Shown: positions 23,411 through 31,812, counted from the first letter of the stretch. The stretch is DNA of 44,740 bases from Bacillota bacterium (GCA_023415795.1 JAEZJG010000009.1:1-44740), one strand, 5' to 3'. Notes: generated from the letters alone by a model not told the origin. Numbers and translations: made by a program.

Positions 23411-23881
23411 TTACTCATCGTATTCTTCCTCCTCGTCGATATCGTCTTCATCGGGCTCGGGCGGCAAACCTTCGCGTATGCGCCGCGCCGCCATGGGCAG
23501 CAGCTCCTCACGCAGCCGATCCAAACTGCCCTCGCACCAGTCTCCGTCGAACAGACGCTTCATCAGTGCCATAGCCTCCGTGTCGTCGATGCCCTCCATT
23601 GCCTCGTTCTTGAAGTCATAGAACGCCGCTGTCAGCTCAGCCAGCGTTTCCGCCCAGCTGTCCTGCTCGATGTACGGCGAATCGCAGAACGCCAGCGCCA
23701 GCTCGTTTACTGCGCCGCCCGCAAATGCCACGCGCCCCGTGCTTTTGAGCGCGCGTGCTTGCGCCTCTGCCAGTGCCTGTGCTTCCGTTGCCGTCAGCCG
23801 CAGCCCATACCGCGCGGTGACGGCGTTGCACGTCAACAGCGAGAGCGCGGCTTCCTGTGGGTTTATGCGCATCAGTTCCAT
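23411..23881 (-). CDS. DUF6323-type protein
   Basis: 156-aa protein with the pattern LTATEAQALAEAQARAL, VAFAGGAVNELALAFCDSPYI and LAELTAAFYDFKNEAM, which I associate with DUF6323. The C-terminus is a very acidic tail (DEDDIDEEEEYDE). ATG 23881 was chosen for the GGAGG site and because the longer frame upstream reads through a promoter region and looks non-coding. Function unknown; it is the likely first gene of a two-gene operon with the DUF6179-type protein. Confidence 0.65.
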   Translation of the reverse strand: MELMRINPQEAALSLLTCNAVTARYGLRLTATEAQALAEAQARALKSTGRVAFAGGAVNELALAFCDSPYIEQDSWAETLAELTAAFYDFKNEAMEGIDDTEAMALMKRLFDGDWCEGSLDRLREELLPMAARRIREGLPPEPDEDDIDEEEEYDE

Positions 23882-23903
23882 CAAAACACCTCCAAATTGA
23901 CTC

Positions 23904-23932
23904 TTGACAAACGCCACGTTTTGTGCTATCAT
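23904..23932 (+). promoter_or_regulatory. Putative promoter for the membrane protein gene
   Basis: TTGACA at 23904-23909, 17-base spacer, TATCAT at 23927-23932, directed rightwards, away from the DUF6323-type gene. The start codon at 24049 is about 115 bases downstream. Confidence 0.6.
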
Positions 23933-24048
23933 ATTTATGTAGATAAGGCAATATATTACATACAAACGCAAATTATAATATACCATGGAACGCGCAGGCG
24001 GTCAATGGTTTTTTGTTATCAGAGCATAAAATTTGGGGGTACACCGGC

Positions 24049-24774
24049 ATGAATAAGCGTCCTTCGATCCGTGAACTCTGGCGCATTCAAAAAGATGCTG
24101 AGTATCAAAAAACCGGCTGCTGCGGCGGATTATATGAAACCGGATTTTTTGCAAAGCAGATGGTGATGGACATTGTCTTTACACTGCTGTGGCTGGGGCT
24201 TACGGCATGGGGCTTAGCGGCCCTAGTCGAAGGAGTCAATCACTTATCTGCATCCAGTCAGCAATTCCTTGAACGCACTTATATATATTACATCCTCATC
24301 TTTTTCGTAGAACCCAGTGTCTATTCAATTTTATTTATTCTAGTTTGGTTTGCCGTCATCACGCCGCTTGTCTTGCGGGGAGTGCGTTATTTAAGTGTGT
24401 TGATACGCTGGTTTTCAGCATTTTCAGAGTTGCCGACTGCTACAGGGTTTTCTGCGTATTACATAAGACATGCTCGCTTTGGGATTGCCTTGGAATCTAG
24501 AGAGCGAGGCAGATACAAAGAACACGATGAGGAAACCCGTCTGTATCAGGGCAATCCGCTGTTTGCGATTTTCATGATTGCGGGATATATAAGCATACTG
24601 GCAAGCGTATTCATAAGGCTGGAGAACCCTGTGAACGCGGGCGTCTTTTTATGGCTGGGCATATGCGCGTTTGTACCCGCCTACATTCTGCGCATTGTGC
24701 ACGCATTCTCTAGCTGGCGCGGTTATGCGGCAGGGCAGAGAGAAGCAGCAGGCGGGGAACTGCGCGGGGAGTAA
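24049..24774 (+). CDS. Membrane protein of unknown function
   Basis: A 241-aa protein with a basic, cysteine-containing N-terminus (TGCCGGLYETGFF, about 23-35) and four hydrophobic segments: about residues 40-60, 80-110, 175-192 and 205-220. The middle cytoplasmic part is charged (LESRERGRYKEHDEETR). No family is recognised. ATG 24049 lies behind GGGGGT; upstream codons are open but weak. It lies between the DUF6323-type gene, which is divergent, and thpR, which starts 52 bases after it. Confidence 0.6.
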   Translation: MNKRPSIRELWRIQKDAEYQKTGCCGGLYETGFFAKQMVMDIVFTLLWLGLTAWGLAALVEGVNHLSASSQQFLERTYIYYILIFFVEPSVYSILFILVWFAVITPLVLRGVRYLSVLIRWFSAFSELPTATGFSAYYIRHARFGIALESRERGRYKEHDEETRLYQGNPLFAIFMIAGYISILASVFIRLENPVNAGVFLWLGICAFVPAYILRIVHAFSSWRGYAAGQREAAGGELRGE

Positions 24775-24826
24775 AACGGTGGTTCATGACCGACAATAAT
24801 GATAAACGAAACAGAGGATTCACACC

Positions 24827-25342
24827 ATGCGATTGTTCATCGGTATAAAAACGGGCTGCGAGGATTATCTGACCGCGCTGCAGGACGAACTGAAAACGCT
24901 GGGGCGCGGGCGTTTCACGCATCCGGATAACCTGCACATCACGCTCAAATTTTTGGGCGAGCAGCCGCCTAATAAGATACAGGGTATATGCGAAGCCATT
25001 GCCGAGGCGGGCGGAGAGCCGTTTGCGCTGGAAGTGGGCGGGGCGCGCATGTTTAACCGCAGCGGCATATTGGCGGCGGATGTGCTGGGCGATACAAATA
25101 AGCTGTCGGCATTGGCGGCACGGCTGGATGCGGCGCTGGAGCGGCGCGGATACCTGCGGGAATCGCGCCCGTTCAAGGCGCACATCACGCTTGCGCGGGA
25201 TTTTGTGCCGCACGGAGATATCGGCGGCATACCGCAGAAGCGTTGCGCCTTCAGCGTGGACGAGGTGGTGCTGTTCGAAAGCCGCCGGGAGAATGGACGG
25301 CTGGTGTATGTGCCGCTGTTCGCGCATCGGCTGGGCGGGTGA
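24827..25342 (+). CDS. thpR: RNA 2',3'-cyclic phosphodiesterase (2H family)
   Basis: 171-aa 2H phosphoesterase of the LigT/ThpR family that opens 2',3'-cyclic phosphates at RNA ends. Both HxTL-type motifs are present: HITLKFLGE near residue 38 and HITLARDF near residue 122, with the expected MRLFIGIK first strand. A weak GAGG precedes ATG 24827. The physiological RNA substrate is unclear. A terminator follows. Confidence 0.9.
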   Translation: MRLFIGIKTGCEDYLTALQDELKTLGRGRFTHPDNLHITLKFLGEQPPNKIQGICEAIAEAGGEPFALEVGGARMFNRSGILAADVLGDTNKLSALAARLDAALERRGYLRESRPFKAHITLARDFVPHGDIGGIPQKRCAFSVDEVVLFESRRENGRLVYVPLFAHRLGG

Positions 25343-25373
25343 AGTAGCCGCCGCGCAGGGCATGATACGACTC

Positions 25374-25406
25374 AATGATCCGGTTATACTCGGGTCATTT
25401 TTTGTT
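25374..25406 (+). terminator. Terminator behind thpR
   Basis: AATGATCCG and CGGGTCATT form a 9-bp stem with one wobble pair, followed by TTTTTTGTTTG. Confidence 0.85.
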
Positions 25407-25487
25407 TGTTCCGCACGGTGTGGGCTTTGTTATATCTGTCACCTGCTGTGCATAGATTGAAGCAAAGACAGGCAGGGGGCAAAGGGC

Positions 25488-26744
25488 ATGCGCAAATTCC
25501 GTGCTGTTGTGGTCAAGAGAGCAAAGTTACTGCTCGCTTTAGCGGGCGTGGCTGTTTGCGCCGCCGCTGTTGTGCTGACCGCCAGCCTGCTTTCCAACGC
25601 GGCTGTTCCTGTCACCACGGGCACGGGCGCTTACACCATACTGGCGATGAACGATCTTGGCATGCACTGCATGCAGCGTGATTATTCCGCTTATCTGCTG
25701 CTGCCGCCCGCCAACACGCTCAAGGTGCAGGTTATCCAAAAGGGAACGCACGAAGCGCGCCTCGTCAGCGCGGGCATCCGCGTCACCTATGAGATCGTAG
25801 ACAACACCACCTCTGACGATAAAACGAATTTCTGGAAATACGCCAAGGACTATGGCTTTGATGCCGCACCCAACGTGGGCATTACGGGGAACGGTCTGTC
25901 CGGCGAGTTTGCGCTGTCGGCAGATGGCAAATATTATGAGGCCGCCGCTATTCCCGTCACGCCGTATAACGACGGCAGCGATCAGCTGAACCCCTATCAG
26001 CTTGCCCGCATCCGCGTGATGGACGCGCGGACGGGTGCGGTGCTCGCGGAAACCTCAAACGTGGTGGTGCCGGTATCGGACGAGATGAATTGCGGCAGCT
26101 GTCACGGTCAAACGAATACCGATCTTGCCATTCTGACTGTTCACGACAAGCTGTCGGGCACGTCGCTGGTGAAGAGTCTGGAAAACGGCGAGCGGTACAA
26201 GTGCGGGCAGTGCCACCGGGACAACGCACTGGGGCTTCCGGGCAAGGCGGATGTGCCGCCGCTGTCTCAGGCGATGCACGGCTTCCATACCGACAAAATG
26301 GGTAGCGTGAACACCAGCCCGGTGTGCTACAGCTGCCATCCCGGACCGATAACGAAATGTTATCGCGGGCAGATGGCGAAGGCGGGTGTCACCTGCGGCA
26401 GCGAAAAATGCCACGGCGATATGACCAACGTCGCCAAAACGCAGGCTGAGGGGCGTCAGGCATGGCTGGAGGAGCCGGATTGCGGCAAATGCCATGGCGA
26501 AAAGTACGCAGTAAATGCCGGACAGCTTTACCGCAATTCCTATCTGCGCAACGCACCCGGCGAAGGGATGAACGATCTGATACTGTGCGCCTCCTGCCAC
26601 AACAGCCCGCACGGCGAATGGGTCTCAGAGCAGCCTAAAGATAATCTGCTGCCGCACAGCCTGCTGGGCTATGACAGCTTTATCGATAAATGCACGGTAT
26701 GTCACGAGGGCGAAGGTCGGGTGCACAGAGGGAACAGCAGCTAA
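25488..26744 (+). CDS. Secreted multihaem c-type cytochrome (seven haem sites)
   Basis: 418 aa with an N-terminal signal or anchor helix after basic residues (about 10-38). Residues 45-195 form an extracellular domain of beta-type composition containing the motif MNDLGMHCMQRDYS. The C-terminal half has six CXXCH sites (starting at Cys202, 239, 280, 332, 367 and 402) and one variant CX4CH (Cys303 to His309). Several other His residues could be distal ligands. The likely role is electron transfer at the cell surface, as known for multihaem cytochromes of metal-reducing or respiring Firmicutes. The next gene encodes a CcmF-type haem lyase, so maturation and substrate are adjacent. No terminal reductase is visible. 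Confidence 0.9.
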   Translation: MRKFRAVVVKRAKLLLALAGVAVCAAAVVLTASLLSNAAVPVTTGTGAYTILAMNDLGMHCMQRDYSAYLLLPPANTLKVQVIQKGTHEARLVSAGIRVTYEIVDNTTSDDKTNFWKYAKDYGFDAAPNVGITGNGLSGEFALSADGKYYEAAAIPVTPYNDGSDQLNPYQLARIRVMDARTGAVLAETSNVVVPVSDEMNCGSCHGQTNTDLAILTVHDKLSGTSLVKSLENGERYKCGQCHRDNALGLPGKADVPPLSQAMHGFHTDKMGSVNTSPVCYSCHPGPITKCYRGQMAKAGVTCGSEKCHGDMTNVAKTQAEGRQAWLEEPDCGKCHGEKYAVNAGQLYRNSYLRNAPGEGMNDLILCASCHNSPHGEWVSEQPKDNLLPHSLLGYDSFIDKCTVCHEGEGRVHRGNSS

Positions 26745-26776
26745 AAAAATCAATATACGAAGGTTGGACAAAGCGT

Positions 26777-28450
26777 ATGGAGAACGGTTTGATGATTGTG
26801 GCGGCGGCTCTGGGCGGATGCGCGGGGCTGACCGCTCTTGTTGTGCAAAAACACAAATGGGCGCGGATTCTGCACAGAAGCCTGTGGGCTGCGGCGGCGC
26901 TGCTTGCGTGGGCGGCCTTGGGTCTGATGCTGGTTTATCTGCTGACAGATCGGTTTGATTACAGCTACGTGAGCGGGCATTCAGCCAGAGCGCAGGCGGC
27001 GTTATACAAAATATCCGCGCTGTGGGCGGGGCAGGAGGGATCGTTCCTGCTGTGGAGCGCCGTGCTGGCTGTAACGGGACTGCCTCTGCTGCGGGCGAAG
27101 GGCGGACGCAGCGCCAAGGTCTTTGGCGTATACGCCCTCATCAGCGCGTGTGTGTTTGTTATGTGCGCGGTATCCCAGCCGTTCGCGCGGCAGGCTGCTT
27201 CCGCCGATGGACAGGGGCTTGCGGCGGCGCTGCAAAACCCTTGGATGGCGGCGCATCCGCCGCTGGTTTTCGTGGCGTACAGCGCGATGGCGGCGCTGGC
27301 CGCGCATGCGGCGGTGCTCACAGACGGCAAGGCATGCGCGGGTGTGCGTGAGTGGATGCGCTTTTCCTGGGTCACGCTGGGGCTGGGCATATTCACCGGC
27401 AGCGTGTGGGCATATAACGCGCTGGGGTGGGGCGGTTTCTGGGCATGGGACCCCATCGAAAACGCAGCACTGGTGCCATGGCTGCTGCTCTGCGGTTATC
27501 TGCATACGGCAGAGCGAACGGGGCGTGCACGGTGTGTGCTGCCCTTTGCGGCGGCATGTGTCGGAACCTTCCTGACGCGCAGCGGTATACTGGGTGACGC
27601 CTCGGCCCACGCGTATACGGAGGGCAACGTTGTCGTTTCTGTGCTGATCGGCGTGCTGGTGACAGGCACCGCGGTTTGGCTGATTGCGGCTAAGCTGCGC
27701 GGACGCGGCAGATCGGAAGCCGTTCACGGCTTGCGGCGAAGCAGCAGAGAGCTGTTTACGCTGACGGCTTATGGTTATGCGGTGCTGGTGTTCGCGGGCA
27801 CGGTTGCGCCGCTTGCTGTGGGTGTGCAAACGCCTGTGGATTATTACACCGCCATCTCCGTTGCGTTTGCGCTGGGGTATACGGCGCTGCTGCTATGGCA
27901 GGACAAGGCGGTGCTCAAGCGGCGCGGCATGATCATGCTGGCGATTGGAACGGCCGCAACGATGGGCGCAGCTTTTGCGCTGGGTCAGGTGCGCGCGATG
28001 CCGCTGCTGCTGCTGTGGGTATGCGTGATGCCGCTGGCGTTGTGGGCGGTCAGCGGTTTTCGGACGCAGAGCCCTCGATTTTATCTGCACCATGCGGGGC
28101 TTGTGCTGATGGTGCTGGGCATCGTGCTCTCGCTGGGGTTGGGCATCAGTGGCACAGCAATAGCGAATGCGCAAAGCACAGATGCGGTGATCGGCGGGCT
28201 GCCCGCTTTTGTGCCGCAGCTGCTTGGCTCGGATGTTACGATACTGTCGTCGCCGCTGCTGGATGTCGTCGCGCGGGGCGGGCAGGCTGTGATGATGGGG
28301 GATGGTTACGTGGCTATTCCGTTCGAGACGCGCCCCATGATACTGTTGTTCTGGATAGGCGGCTTCCTCACGGTGCTGGCGCCTTGGGTGGCACTGGCGT
28401 GTGCCGCTGTCAGAAAGCGGCGCAAACCGGCACCTGCTCACGGGCAGTAA
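26777..28450 (+). CDS. ccmF: CcmF/CcsA-type cytochrome c haem lyase
   Basis: Integral membrane protein of 557 aa with about 14 spans. The diagnostic tryptophan-rich WGGFWAWDPIENAALVPWL motif (about residues 217-235), the upstream ALYKISALWAGQEGSFLLW and the HPPLVFVAY segment identify it as the CcmF group rather than CcsA/ResC. These proteins attach haem to CXXCH sites outside the cell. ATG 26777 was chosen because the membrane domain starts there; the longer frame overlaps the cytochrome gene. The start is 32 bases behind the cytochrome stop. No other ccm genes (ccmC, ccmE, ccmH) and no ResB are seen in the window. Confidence 0.88.
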   Translation: MENGLMIVAAALGGCAGLTALVVQKHKWARILHRSLWAAAALLAWAALGLMLVYLLTDRFDYSYVSGHSARAQAALYKISALWAGQEGSFLLWSAVLAVTGLPLLRAKGGRSAKVFGVYALISACVFVMCAVSQPFARQAASADGQGLAAALQNPWMAAHPPLVFVAYSAMAALAAHAAVLTDGKACAGVREWMRFSWVTLGLGIFTGSVWAYNALGWGGFWAWDPIENAALVPWLLLCGYLHTAERTGRARCVLPFAAACVGTFLTRSGILGDASAHAYTEGNVVVSVLIGVLVTGTAVWLIAAKLRGRGRSEAVHGLRRSSRELFTLTAYGYAVLVFAGTVAPLAVGVQTPVDYYTAISVAFALGYTALLLWQDKAVLKRRGMIMLAIGTAATMGAAFALGQVRAMPLLLLWVCVMPLALWAVSGFRTQSPRFYLHHAGLVLMVLGIVLSLGLGISGTAIANAQSTDAVIGGLPAFVPQLLGSDVTILSSPLLDVVARGGQAVMMGDGYVAIPFETRPMILLFWIGGFLTVLAPWVALACAAVRKRRKPAPAHGQ

Positions 28451-28529
28451 ATAAGCATTTTGAAAACCGGCTGTCGTTTGATTGCACCTACCGCCTACTA
28501 TCTTGAATCGCTATTTGTTCAAATAGAAA

Positions 28530-28558
28530 ACCCTGTCTTCGTTTATCGAAAACAGGGT
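28530..28558. terminator. Bidirectional hairpin between ccmF and satP
   Basis: ACCCTGT at 28530-28536 pairs with ACAGGGT at 28552-28558, with further TTCG/CGAA pairing inside; flanked by A residues on the left and CTTTC on the right. It lies between converging genes. Confidence 0.7.
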
Positions 28559-28613
28559 CTTTCATCTGTGTTAGGTTATGTACAGCTTTGCGCACTATGG
28601 CGACAGCAACACC

Positions 28614-29177
28614 TTAAAGCGGCAGCACCTTCTTGCCAAACTCGTTGTTGACGATCTGTCCGAGGCAGCTGTAGATGGCGGATGCGCCGCAGAATATACC
28701 CACCCATCCGGCGATCAGCTTGATGGCGGCAATGCCCGTGAAATCGCCCACAGCCAGCAAAAGGAACAGCACCGTCAGCGACAGGAAAACGATCTGCGTG
28801 ATGCGGTTATGTTTCAGCGTGCCGATGAACATGAACAGCGTGAAGATGCCCCACAGCAGCAGGTAGAAACCCATGCTGGTTTCGTCCGCGGCGTTGATGT
28901 CGCCAAAGGGATTTGTCCAGATCAGCACCAGCGACCACCAGAAAAAGCCGTAAGCCGTAAAGGCGGTGCCGCCAAACATGTTCTTGTTTTTGAATTCGAT
29001 AACGCCCGCGATGATCTGCGCCGCACCGCCGAGGCAAAGCCCCATCGCCAGTATCACAGCGGACAGCGGGATGATGTTGGCGTTGTGCAGGTTCAGCAGC
29101 ACTGTCGTCATGCCGAAGCCGAGCAGACCCAGTGGTCCCGCATTTGCGAAGCTGGGTTCCGTTCTATCAGTTGTCAT
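28614..29177 (-). CDS. satP: Acetate/succinate transporter, GPR1/FUN34/YaaH family
   Basis: 187-aa membrane protein with six spans. The family signature near the N-terminus is NAGPLGLLGFGMTTVLLNLHN (about residues 12-32), which corresponds to the NPAPLGL motif of SatP/YaaH channels; the middle carries GGAAQIIAGVIEFKNKNMFGGTAFTAYGFFW. It moves acetate or succinate with protons across the membrane. ATG 29177 has AGGAG about 8 bases upstream; the longer open frame is not homologous. A promoter lies just upstream. It separates two redox-protein operons; a functional link with them is not evident. Confidence 0.9.
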   Translation of the reverse strand: MTTDRTEPSFANAGPLGLLGFGMTTVLLNLHNANIIPLSAVILAMGLCLGGAAQIIAGVIEFKNKNMFGGTAFTAYGFFWWSLVLIWTNPFGDINAADETSMGFYLLLWGIFTLFMFIGTLKHNRITQIVFLSLTVLFLLLAVGDFTGIAAIKLIAGWVGIFCGASAIYSCLGQIVNNEFGKKVLPL

Positions 29178-29214
29178 TCGTGTTTCTCCTGTGTATAAAA
29201 TTAAGCCGACGCAT

Positions 29215-29243
29215 ATATTAACATGATTCGACACCGTTTTCAA
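29215..29243 (-). promoter_or_regulatory. Putative promoter of satP
   Basis: Reading leftwards, TTGAAA (plus-strand 29238-29243), 17-base spacer, TAATAT (29215-29220). Confidence 0.6.
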
Positions 29244-29287
29244 CGTGTATTTGTCCGTGACAGAGAGCAAAAAATAGATAAATACAT

Positions 29288-29321
29288 ACAAAAAGCCTGA
29301 CATTGCTACGGACTGTCAGGC
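29288..29321 (-). terminator. Terminator of the TlpA-CXXC-polyferredoxin operon
   Basis: GCCTGACA and TGTCAGGC form a perfect 8-bp stem with an 11-base loop; on the minus strand it is followed by TTTTTGTATG. Confidence 0.85.
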
Positions 29322-29354
29322 TGTGAAAAAGCTGTGCTATTGCGAGTGCGTCTG

Positions 29355-30227
29355 TTAAACTTGCGCCCGCCTCCTGGCGGCCGTTGCAGCAGGCTTGCCG
29401 GTGTGTACCGCGCCAAACCGCAGCGCATCGGTGGGGCAGGCTTTGACACACGCGCCGCAGCGGACGCATTCCGCGCTGTTAGGCGTCACGGAGGGGTCTA
29501 TGTCTGCCTTGCAGGTGTGGGCACAGGCCTTGCATCGGGTGCAAGCCGCCGAATCCAGCTTGATGCCGAACACGGATATGCGATTGAAGAAACCGTATAT
29601 CGCGCCCAGCGGGCAAAGGAAGCGGCAGAAGGGACGCCAGATGAACACGGATAGTGTGATGACGCCCACCAATATCAGCAGCTTCCATGAGAACAGCCAG
29701 CCGAGATTTTGCTGAAGAGACGCGTTCAGCGCCACCAGCGGAACGCCCGCCTCCAGCGTGCCTGCGGGGCAAACGTACTTGCAGAACGCGGGCGACGCGA
29801 CACCGTTTTGCACGTAATACACCGCCGGGAGCAGCAGCACAAACACGCCCAGCATCACATACTTGCCGTATTTGAGCCACGCAAACGCGCGTTTATGCCG
29901 CAGCTTGCGGGAGGGTATCTTATGCAGCAGCTCCTGTATCAGCCCGAACGGACAAGCCCAGCCGCAGATGAAGCGACCCAGCAGCGCCCCCATGAGCACC
30001 AGAAAGCCCAGCACATAGAAGCTGATTTTGAAGTACACCGAGCCGATGGCCGACTGCAGCGCGCCCAGCGGGCAGGAGCCCACCGCGCCGGGGCAGGAAT
30101 AGCAGTTGAGACCCGGAACACACGCGTTTTTCAGCGGCCCCTGATAAATGCGGCCCGTCCAGAAGCCCTTGAGGTTGATGTTGTACAGCAATGCCGTAAG
30201 CGCCTGTACGACGCGCCGCTTAACCAA
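29355..30227 (-). CDS. NapH/YccM-like membrane polyferredoxin
   Basis: 290-aa membrane Fe-S protein. An N-terminal CYSCPGAVGSCPLGAL segment (about 42-57), CGWACP (about 88-93), CKYVCP and RFLCP are the paired cysteine motifs characteristic of NapH-like proteins, and four to five hydrophobic segments lie between them. Two classical 4Fe-4S ferredoxin sites close the protein (CTRCKACAHTCK and CVRCGACVKACP, about 226-266). It probably carries electrons between the quinone pool or a cytoplasmic donor and outside partners. The start is the TTG at 30227, overlapping the stop of the CXXC mini-gene; GGAG lies upstream. Together with TlpA and the mini-protein it forms a set known from other Clostridia. 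Confidence 0.87.
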   Translation of the reverse strand: MVKRRVVQALTALLYNINLKGFWTGRIYQGPLKNACVPGLNCYSCPGAVGSCPLGALQSAIGSVYFKISFYVLGFLVLMGALLGRFICGWACPFGLIQELLHKIPSRKLRHKRAFAWLKYGKYVMLGVFVLLLPAVYYVQNGVASPAFCKYVCPAGTLEAGVPLVALNASLQQNLGWLFSWKLLILVGVITLSVFIWRPFCRFLCPLGAIYGFFNRISVFGIKLDSAACTRCKACAHTCKADIDPSVTPNSAECVRCGACVKACPTDALRFGAVHTGKPAATAARRRAQV

Positions 30228-30366
30228 TGCCGATGCACTCCAAGCAGATGAATATCGCCTTGGTCAGTATCACCGGAAGATCGCCGAAGAGGATGCCCAG
30301 CGCCAGCAGCACAGCGCCGCCGCCGATCAGCACGGCCTGAACTGCCTTGCGCTTGGTGCCGCTCAT
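30220..30366 (-). CDS. CD1871A-family CXXC mini-protein (48 aa)
   Basis: A 48-codon gene nested between tlpA and the polyferredoxin. The protein has a basic start (MSGTKRKAVQAVL), one membrane helix and ends in the characteristic KAIFICLECIGIG with a CXXC motif. That C-terminal signature matches the CD1871A family of tiny membrane proteins, which occur with exactly these neighbours. Its ATG overlaps the tlpA stop (ATGA), and its stop overlaps the polyferredoxin start. It may pass electrons or disulfides between the two partners; the mechanism is unknown. Confidence 0.85.
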   Translation of the reverse strand: MSGTKRKAVQAVLIGGGAVLLALGILFGDLPVILTKAIFICLECIGIG

Positions 30367-30953
30367 TGTGCCATGGCCTCTTCAATGGCTGCCTTGAAGC
30401 TAGCGTAGTCTCTCGCGCCGTCGAAGTAAGCCGATATCGTGCCGTCCGCCTTGAGTACGAACGTTTGCGGTATAAACTGAATCAGGAAGCTGTCGCCAAA
30501 GGGCGCGCCGTCCGCCGATAAAGCAAAGGGCAGGGTATAGCTGTTGTCAGTGATAAACTTGCTGACCGTCGCCTCATCCTCGGCAACGTCGATCACGAGG
30601 AAATTGACACTGTCGCCCAGCTCGGTATAAAGCTTCTCGATCTCGGGCATTTCACCCACACAGGGTGGGCACCACGTGGCAAATATGTTGATGAACACCG
30701 GCTTGCCAAGGTTTTCGGACAGCGTAAAGGTGCTGCCATCCACGGTGGGCAGCGAGAAATCGGGCAGCACTTTGCCCACCTCAAACCCGGTTTCGGATGT
30801 GCTGGGAGCCGTTGACTGAGGCGCTGAGGTTTCTGTAGCCGGGGGAGGTGTACTAACAACATCAGGCTTGGTGCTGTCCGGTGCGCAGCCCATCAGCACC
30901 AGCGTCAGTATGGTCAAAGCAACGGCCGATAAAGCCAAGCGTTTCATAATCAT
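30363..30953 (-). CDS. TlpA-like thioredoxin lipoprotein
   Basis: 196-aa lipoprotein: signal peptide with lipobox VLMGC (Cys23), a Ser/Thr/Pro-rich linker (about 24-57), then a TlpA/AhpC-TSA thioredoxin domain with FATWCPPCVGEMP (Cys95 and Cys98) and the cis-proline loop IQFIPQTFVL. It would reduce disulfides on the outer face of the membrane, for example apocytochrome CXXCH cysteines before haem attachment, although no CcdA is visible in the window. The nearby multihaem cytochrome and CcmF make this plausible. GGAGG precedes the ATG. It is the first gene of the three-gene operon. Confidence 0.92.
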   Translation of the reverse strand: MIMKRLALSAVALTILTLVLMGCAPDSTKPDVVSTPPPATETSAPQSTAPSTSETGFEVGKVLPDFSLPTVDGSTFTLSENLGKPVFINIFATWCPPCVGEMPEIEKLYTELGDSVNFLVIDVAEDEATVSKFITDNSYTLPFALSADGAPFGDSFLIQFIPQTFVLKADGTISAYFDGARDYASFKAAIEEAMAQ

Positions 30954-30986
30954 TGCAAATTCCTCCGAATAAAGCGTATTGGTATT

Positions 30987-31015
30987 ACTATACCGCTTGA
31001 AGAGGATCGCGTCAA
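30987..31015 (-). promoter_or_regulatory. Putative promoter of the tlpA operon
   Basis: Reading leftwards, TTGACG (plus-strand 31010-31015), 17-base spacer, TATAGT (30987-30992), about 35 bases upstream of the tlpA start. Confidence 0.65.
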
Positions 31016-31049
31016 TAATTGGGAAATTATAATCAAGGGTGCAATCCGT

Positions 31050-31078
31050 TTGAACTTATGCGGGAAAAGAGATACAAT
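31050..31078 (+). promoter_or_regulatory. Putative promoter of the sortase gene
   Basis: TTGAAC at 31050-31055, 17-base spacer, TACAAT at 31073-31078. The sortase start follows about 20 bases later, so the untranslated leader would be very short. Confidence 0.55.
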
Positions 31079-31098
31079 ATGAATACTTCAATGGTGGG

Positions 31099-31794
31099 AT
31101 GGCAAATTATATGAAAAAAATACAAGAAGACCAATCAAGCAGGCATGGCTATATGGCAGCAAGAAGACGCAAAGCGAGGCTGAGGCGCGTGCTGCTGGTG
31201 TCGGCGGGCTTGCTGCTGCTCTTGGCTGTCGGATTGTGGCTGGGGCTGTATCTGGAGGGTGTTGTCGCGCAGCACAGTGCGCAGCAGTTGCTGGTGCAAT
31301 ATCAGCAATCTATTGATAGCAATACGCCGCCTCAGGGCGAAGCGGGTGCTGCGGGCTCGGATCACCCGGCGCAGACCACTGCTGATCCCGCTCCGCAGTA
31401 TATAGACGGCTATCAGATTATTGGAATACTGACGCTGGAGAGAACAGCGCAGACAATGCCGGTGATATCCGAAACGAACGATGATGCGCTTAAGGTGTCG
31501 GTGTGCTGGTTTGCGGGTGCGTTTCCGGGTGAGACGGGAAACATGGTGATCACGGGACACAACTACGCGAGCGGTGCGCATTTTGGCAGACTGGACAAGC
31601 TGACAGTGGGGGACCGCGTGACGATGACCGTACCTAACGCGACTTATGACTACGAAGTTTACGCCACCGAGATCATTCAGCCGGATCAGCCGGAAAAGCT
31701 GAACGAAGTGGCGGGGGATACCGAGCTGACGCTGCTGACCTGCACCAGCCATGGCAACCGCCGTCTGGTGGTGCGGTGTAAGCCGGTGGCTTAA
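31099..31794 (+). CDS. Sortase (class uncertain)
   Basis: 231-aa transpeptidase anchored by one N-terminal helix (about residues 28-52) behind a strongly basic segment. The catalytic set is visible: His154 in VITGHNYASGAHFGRLDKL, Cys215 in TLLTCTSHG, and Arg221/222 in NRRLVVRC. The short C-terminus and the TLLTC motif suggest the class D/E group. No LPXTG-type substrate is encoded in the window, so the target is elsewhere. Start choice between ATG 31099 and ATG 31111 is open. A terminator follows closely. Confidence 0.88.
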   Translation: MANYMKKIQEDQSSRHGYMAARRRKARLRRVLLVSAGLLLLLAVGLWLGLYLEGVVAQHSAQQLLVQYQQSIDSNTPPQGEAGAAGSDHPAQTTADPAPQYIDGYQIIGILTLERTAQTMPVISETNDDALKVSVCWFAGAFPGETGNMVITGHNYASGAHFGRLDKLTVGDRVTMTVPNATYDYEVYATEIIQPDQPEKLNEVAGDTELTLLTCTSHGNRRLVVRCKPVA

Positions 31795-31812
31795 GCGATA
31801 TAAGCACAAACG

